Shown: positions 1 through 8,155, numbered from the stretch's first letter. The stretch is 11,266 nt of DNA from Cyanobacteriota bacterium (GCA_025054735.1 JANWZG010000079.1:1-11266); one strand, 5' to 3'. Notes: generated by a model from the sequence alone, not told the origin. Program-made: numbers and translations.

Positions 1-96
1 GTCCTTACTACGAACTAATTAGGTTATGTCGCTAACTGTTGGAGAATTGATATTAGTTAAGCAATCGTTGAGTAGTCCAAGTGTCCTAGTTTGTGA

Positions 97-118
97 TGTT
101 CAGCGAATGACCTGAACA
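97..118. repeat. 7-8-7 inverted repeat upstream of the ATPase gene
   Basis: TGTTCAG and CTGAACA form perfect 7-bp arms around an 8-nt spacer, 73 bp before the ATPase start. The symmetry and 22-bp length would fit a dimeric repressor operator or a small hairpin ending an upstream transcript. No T-run follows, so a classical terminator is unlikely. It does not match the cyanobacterial LexA or NtcA consensus as I know them. A 7-bp inverted repeat of this kind is expected a few times by chance in a window this size, so the functional reading is weak. Confidence 0.3.
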
Positions 119-149
119 GGGCTATTGCCTTAGTGGGCTGGTGTGGCAG

Positions 150-166
150 AATCGATTAGATCGATT
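150..166. repeat. Short perfect hairpin, AATCGAT-TAG-ATCGATT
   Basis: Two perfect 7-bp arms flank a 3-nt loop, ending 24 bp before the ATPase start. In RNA this would be an AU-rich, weak stem in the probable 5' untranslated region. It could also be an operator. No function can be assigned from sequence alone. Confidence 0.3.
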
Positions 167-190
167 TAAACCATAGACAGCGAATTGAGC

Positions 191-2947
191 ATGGTACAAA
201 TTCTATCAGTTACCCTCAAAAACTTTAAGTGCCACGCCGATCGCTACTTCGAGTTTCAACCTGGATTCAACGCCATCATCGGCGAAAATGGCGCAGGCAA
301 AAGTAGCATTCTAGAGGCCATTGCTTGGGTATTGTTTGACCACAGTGATTACACCAAGGACGAACTCATCCGACGGGGAGCTAAAACAGCTACAGCCGCC
401 GTGGAATTTATTTCTAGGGCGGATGGTCGCACCTATCGAGTAGAGCGCAGTACTAGCACTGGCTATCGCATCACTGATCCCCAACTTCGACACACCCTAG
501 AGCTATCTCGAATTGCTGAAGAAGTTACACCTTGGTTAAAGCAACAGTTGGGCGTTACTAGCACCATCAAGTTGCCAGATTTGTTTGCCACTATGGTGGG
601 CATTCCCCAGGGAACGTTCACAGCAGATTTTCTCAAACGCCCCAAAGAGCGCAAAGATGTGTTTAATCCACTCCTCAAGGTGGAGGACTATGAGCAGGCA
701 GCTACTCAATCTAGGGAACTAGAGAAGCTAGCCGAGGCTGGCGTGAACGAGTTGATTGTCAAGATTCAACACTATAGCGATCGGCTGCAAGATTGGGATG
801 ACCTGAAACAACAGCATCTGCAACTTCAGACTGCTATTCATCAAGATCAGGTACGGTTAGCAGCACTTAATACTGAGTTAGAAAGCCTGACCCAGGAAAA
901 GGCTCAATTAGATGCGATCGTAGCTGACCTCCAGCAGTTAGAACAGACAATCCAGGGTCTCAATGCCCAGATAACAGCCCAACAGCAAACCGTGAACCTG
1001 TGGCAACAGGCAATGGCCTCTGCTCAAGCTGCTGTTACCATCTGTGCTAGTCACCAAGCTGATTATGAAGCATTCTTAGCAGCCGATACTGCCCTAGCCG
1101 CTCTCAATCGCGATGCCCAAACTCGGCAACAACTCCTCACGCAGCGAGACTCAGTGCAAAGCCAGCTAGATGCCTCTCGGCAAGAGATCCTACGACTGCA
1201 AGTGCAACTAGAGGAACTGCACCAAGCGGAGAACGAGTTGCAGCACTTAGAACCGTTAGTTGTTCAGCAGGCAACCCTAGAACAAGAGCAGGGGACGATC
1301 GCTGCCCACCTTCAGCAGATTGCTGATTATCGACGGGAATATGATGCCCTTCAACAGCACCAGCAGCAGTTGCTAACACGCCTTACCCACTGTCAGCAAA
1401 CTATTCAGCGGCTAGAAGCCTGGAAATCAGAGATAGCAGCAATCCCTGACTGGGAGCAGCATCGCGATCGCACTCAGCAGCATCTGAGTCGTCTCGCAGT
1501 GGCCTGTCAATTCCAAGCTGAGTTGCAACAACTTGTACAGCCAGCATTGCAAGACCGCACCCTCATGCAGATTGACGTAGACAAAGCGCTAGCCATCCTA
1601 CAGGATTTGCAGGAAAGTTTACCACTGTACCGAGAGCCGATCGCTGCGACCATCCTCACTTTGCAACGGGGCCAAACCTTGACCAACACATTGATTGCTG
1701 GCCTAGAACAAATCTTGGCAGACCTTGCCCAGCAGACCTCAGAGGCCGATTTGCAACAGCAACTTCAGACAGTTAATCAGCAACTCCATCAGGCGTATCA
1801 ACAGCAAGCAGAGGTGGCTACCTTGCCCGCCTACCAAACTCAACTGACAGACTTGCAAACAGAACTTGAGCGCTGTCAGATACGGTTGACTGAGCTAACT
1901 AGTTGCTTAGATTCGGCAACAGACTGGCAACGCCAACAAGCTACAGTGTCAGATGCCTTGGCTAAGCTAGACAATCCCCGCGGGCGCAGTCAACTGTTGA
2001 CTCGACGGCTACAACAAAAGCCACAACTGCAAGCCAGCTACACTCAATTGCAAGAGAGTCAAACAGCTATTCAACAACAGTACGATCGCCTGACAGAGCA
2101 ACTGCAACCATTTGCAAACCTAGATGCTGCCATCGCAGAACAAGCTGATCGCCGTCAAGCCCATCAATCGGGATATACCATCTACATTCAGCACCAATCA
2201 CAAGCCGATCGTATTACTGAGGTAGAACAAACTCTGCAAGCAGCTATTGAGCACTTGGCAACCCTCCAAACCCAGCAAGCAGAAGCTCAACAAGCATGGC
2301 AACGGCGTAACCAAGCCTGCGATCACAAGCGTCTTGCTGAACTAGAGGCTGCTATTACCACTGCCCTAGCCACTAAGCATCAAATCACGGGTCGTTTGCC
2401 CCTGCAACAGCAGCAGCTTGATCAAGTAACCCTGCAACTAGCCGAGCGAGAGACTCTGGCGGCAGAGCGAGATCAGGCTCAGCAAGCTCTGGCAAAGCGC
2501 CAGCAAACCTATGCATTTATCAAATATGCCCGCTCTGTCTATAAACAAGCAGGGCCACGCATCACTCGCTTTTACCTAGGCGAAATTTCACGGGAGGCCG
2601 ATCGACTATTCCGAGAACTTATGAATCGGCAGAATTTAGCTCTCGACTGGACAGAAGACTATGAAATCCGAGTTCAAGAAGGTGCCTACTGGCGAAACTT
2701 CAGGGCACTATCGGGGGGAGAACAGATGTGTGCAGCCCTTGCTGTGCGCCTAGCTTTGCTGAAGGTACTGGCAGACATTGATATTGCCTTTTTCGATGAA
2801 CCCACTACGAATATGGATAGCCAGCGTCGGCAACATCTAGCAGAGGCCCTAACTCGCCTCAAGACGTTTCAACAGTTGATCGTCATTAGCCACGATGACA
2901 CGTTTGAAAACTTGACCGAAAATGTGGTCAAGGTCGATCGTCAATAG
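191..2947 (+). CDS. Rad50/SbcC-like coiled-coil ATPase
   Basis: This 918-residue protein has the split ABC-ATPase layout of the SMC/Rad50/SbcC group, whose members work with an SbcD/Mre11 nuclease on DNA ends and hairpins. Walker A is GENGAGKSS at residues 31-39 and the Q-loop glutamine lies near 140 (GIPQG). Two long Gln/Leu-rich coiled-coil arms span roughly 170-760. The signature LSGGE starts at 840, Walker B AFFDEP has its Asp and Glu at 869-870, and the H-loop histidine is near 901 (ISHDD). All ATPase motifs are intact. No CxxC zinc-hook motif exists anywhere in the protein, although canonical Rad50 and SbcC carry one at the coil apex. I chose ATG 191 over an in-frame TTG at 185 because ATG directly precedes the conserved N-terminal strand. 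No SbcD partner is visible, but the window starts just upstream. An orphan SMC-like ATPase is the alternative. Confidence 0.88.
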   Translation: MVQILSVTLKNFKCHADRYFEFQPGFNAIIGENGAGKSSILEAIAWVLFDHSDYTKDELIRRGAKTATAAVEFISRADGRTYRVERSTSTGYRITDPQLRHTLELSRIAEEVTPWLKQQLGVTSTIKLPDLFATMVGIPQGTFTADFLKRPKERKDVFNPLLKVEDYEQAATQSRELEKLAEAGVNELIVKIQHYSDRLQDWDDLKQQHLQLQTAIHQDQVRLAALNTELESLTQEKAQLDAIVADLQQLEQTIQGLNAQITAQQQTVNLWQQAMASAQAAVTICASHQADYEAFLAADTALAALNRDAQTRQQLLTQRDSVQSQLDASRQEILRLQVQLEELHQAENELQHLEPLVVQQATLEQEQGTIAAHLQQIADYRREYDALQQHQQQLLTRLTHCQQTIQRLEAWKSEIAAIPDWEQHRDRTQQHLSRLAVACQFQAELQQLVQPALQDRTLMQIDVDKALAILQDLQESLPLYREPIAATILTLQRGQTLTNTLIAGLEQILADLAQQTSEADLQQQLQTVNQQLHQAYQQQAEVATLPAYQTQLTDLQTELERCQIRLTELTSCLDSATDWQRQQATVSDALAKLDNPRGRSQLLTRRLQQKPQLQASYTQLQESQTAIQQQYDRLTEQLQPFANLDAAIAEQADRRQAHQSGYTIYIQHQSQADRITEVEQTLQAAIEHLATLQTQQAEAQQAWQRRNQACDHKRLAELEAAITTALATKHQITGRLPLQQQQLDQVTLQLAERETLAAERDQAQQALAKRQQTYAFIKYARSVYKQAGPRITRFYLGEISREADRLFRELMNRQNLALDWTEDYEIRVQEGAYWRNFRALSGGEQMCAALAVRLALLKVLADIDIAFFDEPTTNMDSQRRQHLAEALTRLKTFQQLIVISHDDTFENLTENVVKVDRQ

Positions 2948-2981
2948 ATAAGGCTGCCTCTGTGTTGCTGAGTGAATACGC

Positions 2982-2991
2982 TAATATAAAT
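2982..2991 (+). promoter_or_regulatory. Possible -10 region before the VKOR gene
   Basis: The AT-rich stretch TAATATAAA lies in the 97-bp gap after the ATPase gene, about 55 bp before the VKOR start. It contains TATAAA-like -10 hexamers. A TTGCTG at 2965-2970 could serve as -35, but the spacing (11-15 bp) is shorter than the usual 17 bp. This is suggestive only. Confidence 0.2.
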
Positions 2992-3044
2992 GCGTTGAGT
3001 TACGACCTTTCATCCGTAGCCAACTAGAACCTATTGATAAGTTG

Positions 3045-3989
3045 ATGAGCGATAGTCAAAAAATTGCCGAAAAACCTATGGTAAGCCGTCGCCGTTCTAC
3101 TCCTTGGATCCATCGCTGGTCAAGATTTCTGATTGCCGGTATCGCTGGTTTAGGCACAATACTGACTGCCTACTTGACGATCGTTGCCTTTGCTGGAACC
3201 TCCGCAATTTGTCCCACCAGCGGCTGTGACCAAGTTCTTACCAGCCCCTACGCCAGAGTGTTTGGCTTGCCGCTTTCACTCTACGGCCTCTTGGCTTACT
3301 TGGGCATGGGCACGATCGCCATTGCTCCCTTAGCGGTTAACGCTGAGAAAAATAAGCAACTACGGACAGACTTAGACAACTGGACATGGCTGCTCATGTT
3401 CATAGGTAGCACAGCTATGACCCTATTCAGTGGCTACCTAATGTACCTGCTAACTGGAAAAATTAAAGCCGTTTGTCTCTATTGCATCGCCTCAGCCATT
3501 TTTTCGGCCAGCCTGTTGGTATTAACCATAATTGGTCGGGCTTGGGAAGACATCGGGCAGCTGATGTTTACTGGCATTATTGTTGGTACTGTTACTCTCA
3601 TCGGCACATTGGGCATTTACGCGAACTTGAACCAGCCTGCTGTTGCCGGTTCCCATTGGACGGGGCCTAAAATTACAACTACGTCAGGGCCAGCCGAAAT
3701 TGCTCTCGCCGAGCACTTGCGCAAGATTGGTGCCAAAGAATATGGCTCGTTTACCTGTGGCCATTGCTATCAGCAAAAGCAGCTATTTGGAGCTGAAGCC
3801 GCCGAAAAACTGCCCTATATTGAGTGCAGTCCCCAAGCTAAGAATAATCAGGCCAAGCTGTGTACAAAGGCAGGAATTGAGGGTACACCAACCTGGGAAA
3901 TTAAGGGCAAACAATATCCTGGTGTTCAGTCGCTGGAAACACTGGCGGATATTTCCGGCTATAACGGCCCCCGTGATTTTAAGAACTGA
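3045..3989 (+). CDS. VKOR-thioredoxin fusion, thiol-disulfide oxidoreductase
   Basis: This is a fusion of a vitamin K epoxide reductase-like quinone reductase with a thioredoxin-like domain (314 residues). The family makes disulfide bonds in exported proteins: the thioredoxin part oxidises substrates in the lumen or periplasm, and the VKOR part passes the electrons to quinone. The membrane part covers about 29-195 with five likely helices. It shows the loop cysteine pair C56/C61, the conserved SPYARVFGLPLSLYG segment at 68-81, and the active-site CLYC at 144-147. The soluble part follows a linker near 200 and has a TCGHC redox motif (C238/C241) plus a second cysteine pair, C261 and C273, and the cis-proline region TPTW near 281. 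All eight redox cysteines of the cyanobacterial architecture appear present. ATG 3045 is preferred to the adjacent TTG at 3042; ATG 3078 would also keep all domains. It appears to be a single-gene unit. Confidence 0.93.
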   Translation: MSDSQKIAEKPMVSRRRSTPWIHRWSRFLIAGIAGLGTILTAYLTIVAFAGTSAICPTSGCDQVLTSPYARVFGLPLSLYGLLAYLGMGTIAIAPLAVNAEKNKQLRTDLDNWTWLLMFIGSTAMTLFSGYLMYLLTGKIKAVCLYCIASAIFSASLLVLTIIGRAWEDIGQLMFTGIIVGTVTLIGTLGIYANLNQPAVAGSHWTGPKITTTSGPAEIALAEHLRKIGAKEYGSFTCGHCYQQKQLFGAEAAEKLPYIECSPQAKNNQAKLCTKAGIEGTPTWEIKGKQYPGVQSLETLADISGYNGPRDFKN

Positions 3990-4040
3990 CGATTCGCTAG
4001 GTCACGCTGTTGCGATCGCCCCACAGCTACTTACACGTCA

Positions 4041-4056
4041 TCGTCTAGTCGTCTAG
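4041..4056. repeat. 8-bp tandem duplication (TCGTCTAG x2)
   Basis: TCGTCTAG is repeated exactly head to tail in the 96-bp gap before sppA, 30 bp upstream of its start. It looks like a simple slippage duplication. No regulatory role is evident. Confidence 0.6.
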
Positions 4057-4085
4057 TCCCCTTCATCCTCTACACTGGTTCACCC

Positions 4086-5873
4086 ATGGCAAACTTCCTG
4101 AAATCTGTTTTGACTACTCTATTAGCCCTCATCATCTTTTGTGGACTAGGCATCAGCGGGTTGTTATTTTTAATTATTGTCGGTTTGCGCAGCAGCACCC
4201 CAACCGTCAAAGATAAATCCATTTTGGTTCTCGATTTAGCTCTAAGCCTGCAAGATGTGGAACCTGAATATTCCTCCGCTGATGTAGCGCGCCGGTCGCT
4301 AACGGGCGATCGCGAGTCTAGTACAATTGCACGGTTAAGTACTGTGACGCGAGCCTTAGAACAAGCTAGCCGTGATCCGCGAATTGTGGGGCTATATCTA
4401 CGTGGCGGTGTAAGTTCTGGAAGCAGCGGCCTAGCCAATCTACTAGAGGCACGACGAGCGCTAAAGCAGTTCCGGGCTAGTGGTAAACCAGTCATTGCCT
4501 ATGATGCTCACTGGAGCGAAAGGGAATATTACCTGGGATCCCTAGCGACCAAACTGTTTATTAATCCACTAGGAACCCTGACAATTGACGGCTATGCGTC
4601 AGAAAACGTATTCTTTGCGGGAACTTTGAAGAAGTATGGAGTCGAAGTCCAGGTTACTCGTGTAGGCAAGTATAAGTCTGCTGTGGAGCCATTCTTACTC
4701 ACTAAAAACAGCCCTGAAAATCAAGAGCAGGAACGCCAACTGCTCACAGACCTGTGGACTGAGTGGGTGACTTCAGTAGCAGAACATCGTCAACTCACAC
4801 CGCAAGCCGTACAGGCGATCGCCGACACCCAAGGGATGCTATTGCCCCACGAGGCACTCAAGCAGAGGCTAGTTGATGCCGTGGCATTACCCAGCGAGGT
4901 GAACGATGAACTTAAACGCATAACAGGCAAAACGGGTGATCGCGATACTGTTGCTCAAATTGACATTCAAACCTATGCACGGGCTACTGAGGATACGTCG
5001 CAAGCATCCAGCAAAAATCGGATTGCTGTGCTCTATGCTCAGGGTGAGATTCGCAACAGCCAGAGAGCCACTAGCACGATTAGCGCAGAATCCTTCGCTA
5101 GACAGCTCCGACAGTTACGCCGAGACAAAACGGTAAAGGCGATCGTCCTCCGCATTAACAGCCCTGGTGGTAGTGTTACTGCTTCAGAAGCAATCCAAGC
5201 AGAAGTTGTGCAAACTCGCGAGCAAAAACCCGTGATTGTATCCATGGGTAACGTAGCTGCATCGGGTGGGTACTGGATCGCAACCTATGCCGATCGTATT
5301 TTTGCAGAACCCACAACCATTACTGGGTCAATTGGAGTCTATGGACTGATCCCCAATATTCAAAAGCTAGCCAATGCCCAGGGGATCACTTGGGATACGG
5401 TCAAGACAGCAAAGTATGCAGATATGGATACCATTTCCCGTCCCCAGACACCAGAGGAACTAGCACTGAACCAAAAACTAGTGGACTGGATTTACAGTGA
5501 ATTTTTAAGCAAGGTAGCTGAGTCACGCAAACTGCCCAAGGCAAAGGTGGCAGAAATTGCCCAAGGACGGGTCTGGTCAGGAAGCGCAGCCAAGAAAATT
5601 GGTTTGGTGGACGAAATTGGGGGGCTGAATCAAGCGATCGCAGCGGCTGCTAAGCAGGCAAACTTAGCAGATTGGCAAGTAGACGAATACCCCAAGAACC
5701 GTGGTTCATTATTCCAGTTGCTCCAAGAGGAGGATAACACGGCTCAGGTGCAGCAGATTGATCCAGTGACAGTAAAATATCAACGGCTGCTAGAGATGCT
5801 TGCGATCGTTCAAGCACTCGATGATCCTCAGCACATCTACGCTAGACTGCCCTTTCACATGGAGATTAAGTAG
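4086..5873 (+). CDS. sppA: Signal peptide peptidase SppA, 67-kDa type
   Basis: This membrane-anchored serine protease (595 residues) degrades cleaved signal peptides; in cyanobacteria, SppA has also been linked to thylakoid protein turnover. The length fits the long double-domain type of E. coli and cyanobacteria, not the short archaeal and Bacillus form. A hydrophobic anchor covers about residues 8-33. The first domain carries the general-base lysine in GKYKSAVEPF (K197), and the second carries the nucleophile serine in AASGGYW (S393), giving the Ser-Lys dyad across two tandem peptidase S49 repeats. Further hallmarks are RINSPGGS near 356-363, TGSIGVYG at 413-420, and GRVWSGSAAKKIGLVDEIGG at 494-513. 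The start at 4086 places the anchor right at the N-terminus, but no good Shine-Dalgarno precedes it. The transporter gene begins 5 bp after its stop, so the two are probably co-transcribed. Confidence 0.95.
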   Translation: MANFLKSVLTTLLALIIFCGLGISGLLFLIIVGLRSSTPTVKDKSILVLDLALSLQDVEPEYSSADVARRSLTGDRESSTIARLSTVTRALEQASRDPRIVGLYLRGGVSSGSSGLANLLEARRALKQFRASGKPVIAYDAHWSEREYYLGSLATKLFINPLGTLTIDGYASENVFFAGTLKKYGVEVQVTRVGKYKSAVEPFLLTKNSPENQEQERQLLTDLWTEWVTSVAEHRQLTPQAVQAIADTQGMLLPHEALKQRLVDAVALPSEVNDELKRITGKTGDRDTVAQIDIQTYARATEDTSQASSKNRIAVLYAQGEIRNSQRATSTISAESFARQLRQLRRDKTVKAIVLRINSPGGSVTASEAIQAEVVQTREQKPVIVSMGNVAASGGYWIATYADRIFAEPTTITGSIGVYGLIPNIQKLANAQGITWDTVKTAKYADMDTISRPQTPEELALNQKLVDWIYSEFLSKVAESRKLPKAKVAEIAQGRVWSGSAAKKIGLVDEIGGLNQAIAAAAKQANLADWQVDEYPKNRGSLFQLLQEEDNTAQVQQIDPVTVKYQRLLEMLAIVQALDDPQHIYARLPFHMEIK

Positions 5874-5878
5874 GACTC

Positions 5879-6832
5879 TTGGTAACGCCGTCACGATGGC
5901 AAATTCGTCTCATCCTAGCAACAGGAGTCTTGGCAGTTTCAACCTCATCGGTTCTAGTGCGTCTAGCGTTTCAAGCCGCAGGCACTAGCAGCTTGGGTTT
6001 TAGTCTAGTGTTAGCAGCATCACGTCTAACCCTAGCCGCTCTGACCATGCTAGCCATCACGTGGAGCACAGCTAGATATCGCCATCAACAACCCCGCCTG
6101 CCCGATGTCCATAGTCCTCAACAGCCGAAGACGATAATGCTAGGAATCGCTGCTGGCATCTGTCTGGCCATCCATTTTGCAGCTTGGATTAGTTCCCTTG
6201 CCTATACATCAGTCGCTGCATCCACTGCCCTGGTCACTACCAATCCAATCTGGGTAGCACTCCTGTCATGGTTTTGGCTTGGGGAGCGCCCCCGACGATT
6301 AGCAATGATTGGCATTGGGATCGCCATGGCAGGCAGCCTAGTTGTTGCCTATGGTGGGAGCAGTACGCCAGGAAACAATCCCTTGCTAGGAAATACCTTA
6401 GCTCTAGTAGGAGCTTGGATGGTCAGTTTTTATCTCATGCTATCAACCATTGCTCAGCAACGGGGATCAAACCTGTCGGTTTATGTCCTAGTAGTATATT
6501 CCACAGCTGCGATCGTTCTACTTCCCTTACCCAGTTACTTCCATACTAGCTACAGAGGCTATCCTTCCCTAGTTTATGGTTGGATAATTCTTCTAGCTGC
6601 GATCCCCCAACTTATTGGCCATACAGCATTGACTTGGTCTGTGCGGTGGATAGCTCCTACCCAGGTCACCTTAGCTATTCTGTTAGAACCAATCATTGCC
6701 AGTGGCATAGCGTATCTCATCTTTCAGGAATTACCCACCCATTGGGTAATAGCAGGAGGACTGTTAATCGTGAGCGGAACTATATTTGTTACCAGAGAAC
6801 AATCCCGATTAGTAAAATTTGTTAAGGATTAA
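5879..6832 (+). CDS. DMT-superfamily EamA-type transporter
   Basis: This inner-membrane protein of 317 residues has about ten helices arranged as two EamA repeats (about 12-158 and 171-305). The family includes exporters of amino acids and other metabolites; the substrate cannot be read from the sequence. Family marks include NPIWVALLSWFWLGERP at 122-138, closing the first repeat, and LEPIIASGIAYLIFQELPT at 269-287, in the second. The start is TTG at 5879. An in-frame stop at 5867 leaves no earlier start, and the first helix begins near residue 11, so an internal start would damage it. AGGA overlapping the sppA stop lies only 3 nt from the TTG and GGAG at 5861-5864 lies 14 nt away, so neither spacing is ideal. 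Translational coupling to sppA, 5 bp upstream, is a reasonable inference. Confidence 0.9.
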   Translation: MVTPSRWQIRLILATGVLAVSTSSVLVRLAFQAAGTSSLGFSLVLAASRLTLAALTMLAITWSTARYRHQQPRLPDVHSPQQPKTIMLGIAAGICLAIHFAAWISSLAYTSVAASTALVTTNPIWVALLSWFWLGERPRRLAMIGIGIAMAGSLVVAYGGSSTPGNNPLLGNTLALVGAWMVSFYLMLSTIAQQRGSNLSVYVLVVYSTAAIVLLPLPSYFHTSYRGYPSLVYGWIILLAAIPQLIGHTALTWSVRWIAPTQVTLAILLEPIIASGIAYLIFQELPTHWVIAGGLLIVSGTIFVTREQSRLVKFVKD

Positions 6833-6898
6833 ATAATAGGAGATAGGGTTTAGCAGTACCGCATTAGCCTTCATAGGGTTCGGCTACTCAGCAGCGTC

Positions 6899-6920
6899 TT
6901 GCTAGGTAGGTCACTAGCAA
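6899..6920. repeat. 7-8-7 inverted repeat in the transporter-downstream gap
   Basis: TTGCTAG and CTAGCAA are perfect 7-bp arms with an 8-nt spacer, in the 243-bp gap between the transporter and the next gene. No T-run follows, so Rho-independent termination is not supported. It could be an operator or a chance hairpin. I see no tRNA, small RNA or convincing promoter in the rest of this gap. Confidence 0.3.
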
Positions 6921-6966
6921 TTAACCTCAATAGCTATCGTCAGTGGCGACCATTTTTGATTAGACT

Positions 6967-6980
6967 GAGTGACATCACTC
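6967..6980. promoter_or_regulatory. 14-bp palindrome GAGTGA-CA-TCACTC
   Basis: Perfect 6-bp arms are separated by only 2 nt, which disfavours an RNA hairpin and rather suggests a dimer binding site. It lies 96 bp before the start of the unrecognised membrane protein. The half-site resembles the TGTGA/TCACA halves of CRP-type regulators, but the spacing is wrong for that family, so no regulator can be named. Confidence 0.3.
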
Positions 6981-7075
6981 CTCCACTAAATCTCCACAAC
7001 AGGTTCATCATCACTTCAGTCTCATTAGGGCCTTATTGTGACGCTACACCTCTAGTTCAGCGTTGGTTTTATATC

Positions 7076-7789
7076 ATGCAGTTCTTCCTCGATAAAGCGC
7101 ATTGGACGGGTTTTTGGCTCCGATTGCCAATTTTGGTAATCCTGTTAGGGTTTGCGGGCTTAGCTACTAGCATCGCCGGAATCAACTGGTGGCGGACGCA
7201 TCAACGAGAACACAACCTGAGTGCCGTACATTCAGCCCTACAACCGCTGAAAGCTTCCTTGGCTGATCCCCAACTGCTCACCGTTGATGTTCCCTTTGAA
7301 ATCTGTGCTGAAGCTACAGACTGGACTCGCCCATCTCCCCAAGAGCAAGAGCAAGAGCTACAGAAGCTGCCTCGCTATGCTACGGAGCTAAATCGAGAAC
7401 CTCTGCGAAGCCTGTACCAGCGCCTTTATAACCAGTCTGTGTTTAGTTTTACCGCCTATGGCATTAGCCTGCGGTTGGAGCCTCTCTATTTTTCAGGACT
7501 CTGGACTGTGCAATCAATCTTGCGAGATTGCTATGATCCTAATCGCATTGCTCAGCTCAATAATGGACAACTTGCCGAAGTTTGGGTGCTACTGCACCGA
7601 GTCGTGAGTGTGCAATGGGATGGCAGTCGTTACGTGATGACGGTTGAACCTACGTCCCGAGGTGTGCAGTTTATTCAGTTTCCTCGTTTTGAGCATGATC
7701 CCACATTGCCGTTGCAGGTTCTTACCCGTGAGGGATTGTCTCTAGATGTGTTTAGTAATAGTCTTGTCGAATTGTCGAGAACGCAATAA
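7076..7789 (+). CDS. Unrecognised protein with one N-terminal membrane helix
   Basis: I do not recognise this 237-residue protein. It has one strong hydrophobic segment at about residues 15-36, preceded by few charges and followed by WWRTHQR, consistent with an N-in anchor and a C-terminal domain of about 195 residues outside the cytoplasm. The rest is soluble and mixed alpha/beta in character, with an acidic Gln/Glu stretch at 88-97 and two isolated cysteines (C78, C152). ATG 7076 is chosen. The frame stays open upstream to a TTG at 6899, but those 59 extra codons overlap two palindromes, lack an ATG and would bury the membrane anchor. No clear Shine-Dalgarno is seen. It lies 36 bp before another small membrane protein, and the two probably share a transcript. 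A conserved cyanobacterial hypothetical protein is the best description. Confidence 0.72.
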   Translation: MQFFLDKAHWTGFWLRLPILVILLGFAGLATSIAGINWWRTHQREHNLSAVHSALQPLKASLADPQLLTVDVPFEICAEATDWTRPSPQEQEQELQKLPRYATELNREPLRSLYQRLYNQSVFSFTAYGISLRLEPLYFSGLWTVQSILRDCYDPNRIAQLNNGQLAEVWVLLHRVVSVQWDGSRYVMTVEPTSRGVQFIQFPRFEHDPTLPLQVLTREGLSLDVFSNSLVELSRTQ

Positions 7790-7825
7790 TCTGTAGGGGC
7801 AATTTAGTTTAATGGTCAAGTAACG

Positions 7826-8155
7826 ATGAGACACTGGCAACATTGGTGGGAACGCTTGCAGTGGTTGGTGCAATATGACCCACCCCGATTTATAGAGTCC
7901 CTAATGCTAGGGTTAGCCATAGTGTTGCTACTAGTTTGGCAGGTAGTTGACTCTAACGACAAATTGTCCGGTGGTTGGGCGTATCTGGTGTTGAGCTTAG
8001 GTTACGCTATCGGTTCGGCGTTGTCGATCTTGGTGCGTGAAACGCTAATTTCTATGTCTCGCGATCGCACCACCATTGTGACCGCTCTGGTATTACTTAG
8101 CACTAGTTCCTACGTTCTATGCTGCATATTTATCAACCCTAATCACTATCTTTAG
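7826..8155 (+). CDS. Small unrecognised membrane protein, about three helices
   Basis: This 109-residue hydrophobic protein has predicted helices at about 24-41, 50-70 and 83-103. A Trp-rich amphipathic start (residues 4-13 hold four Trp) may lie along the membrane surface. Loop features are the short VDSNDKLSGG between helices 1 and 2 and the charged RETLISMSRDRTT between helices 2 and 3. A Cys pair (C99, C100) sits at the end of helix 3. I cannot assign a family or function. It is probably co-transcribed with the preceding membrane protein (36-bp gap) and the following Nudix gene (24-bp gap). Codon use and the HIP1 site within it (8061-8068) match the rest of the window, so it looks native. 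Confidence 0.72.
   Translation: MRHWQHWWERLQWLVQYDPPRFIESLMLGLAIVLLLVWQVVDSNDKLSGGWAYLVLSLGYAIGSALSILVRETLISMSRDRTTIVTALVLLSTSSYVLCCIFINPNHYL

Noticed and set aside
1..35. Possible C-terminal end of an upstream gene
   Set aside because: One frame is open for ten codons to TAA at 33-35, but that is too short to distinguish from chance.
185..190. TTG start six bases before the ATPase ATG
   Set aside because: It adds only two residues and has no better ribosome site. ATG 191 begins directly at the conserved first strand.
3643..4056. A 137-codon + strand frame within and beyond the VKOR gene
   Set aside because: It overlaps the thioredoxin domain in another frame, and the redox cysteines of the VKOR frame decide the case.
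4070..4495. A 141-codon minus-strand frame opposite the start of sppA
   Set aside because: It lies antisense to a clearly conserved protease. The composition is Arg/Ser-rich, as expected for a reverse-frame artefact.
6899..7075. N-terminal extension of 59 codons to the unrecognised membrane protein
   Set aside because: It begins at TTG, overlaps two palindromes, has no protein-like character and would place the membrane anchor far from the N-terminus. ATG 7076 is better.
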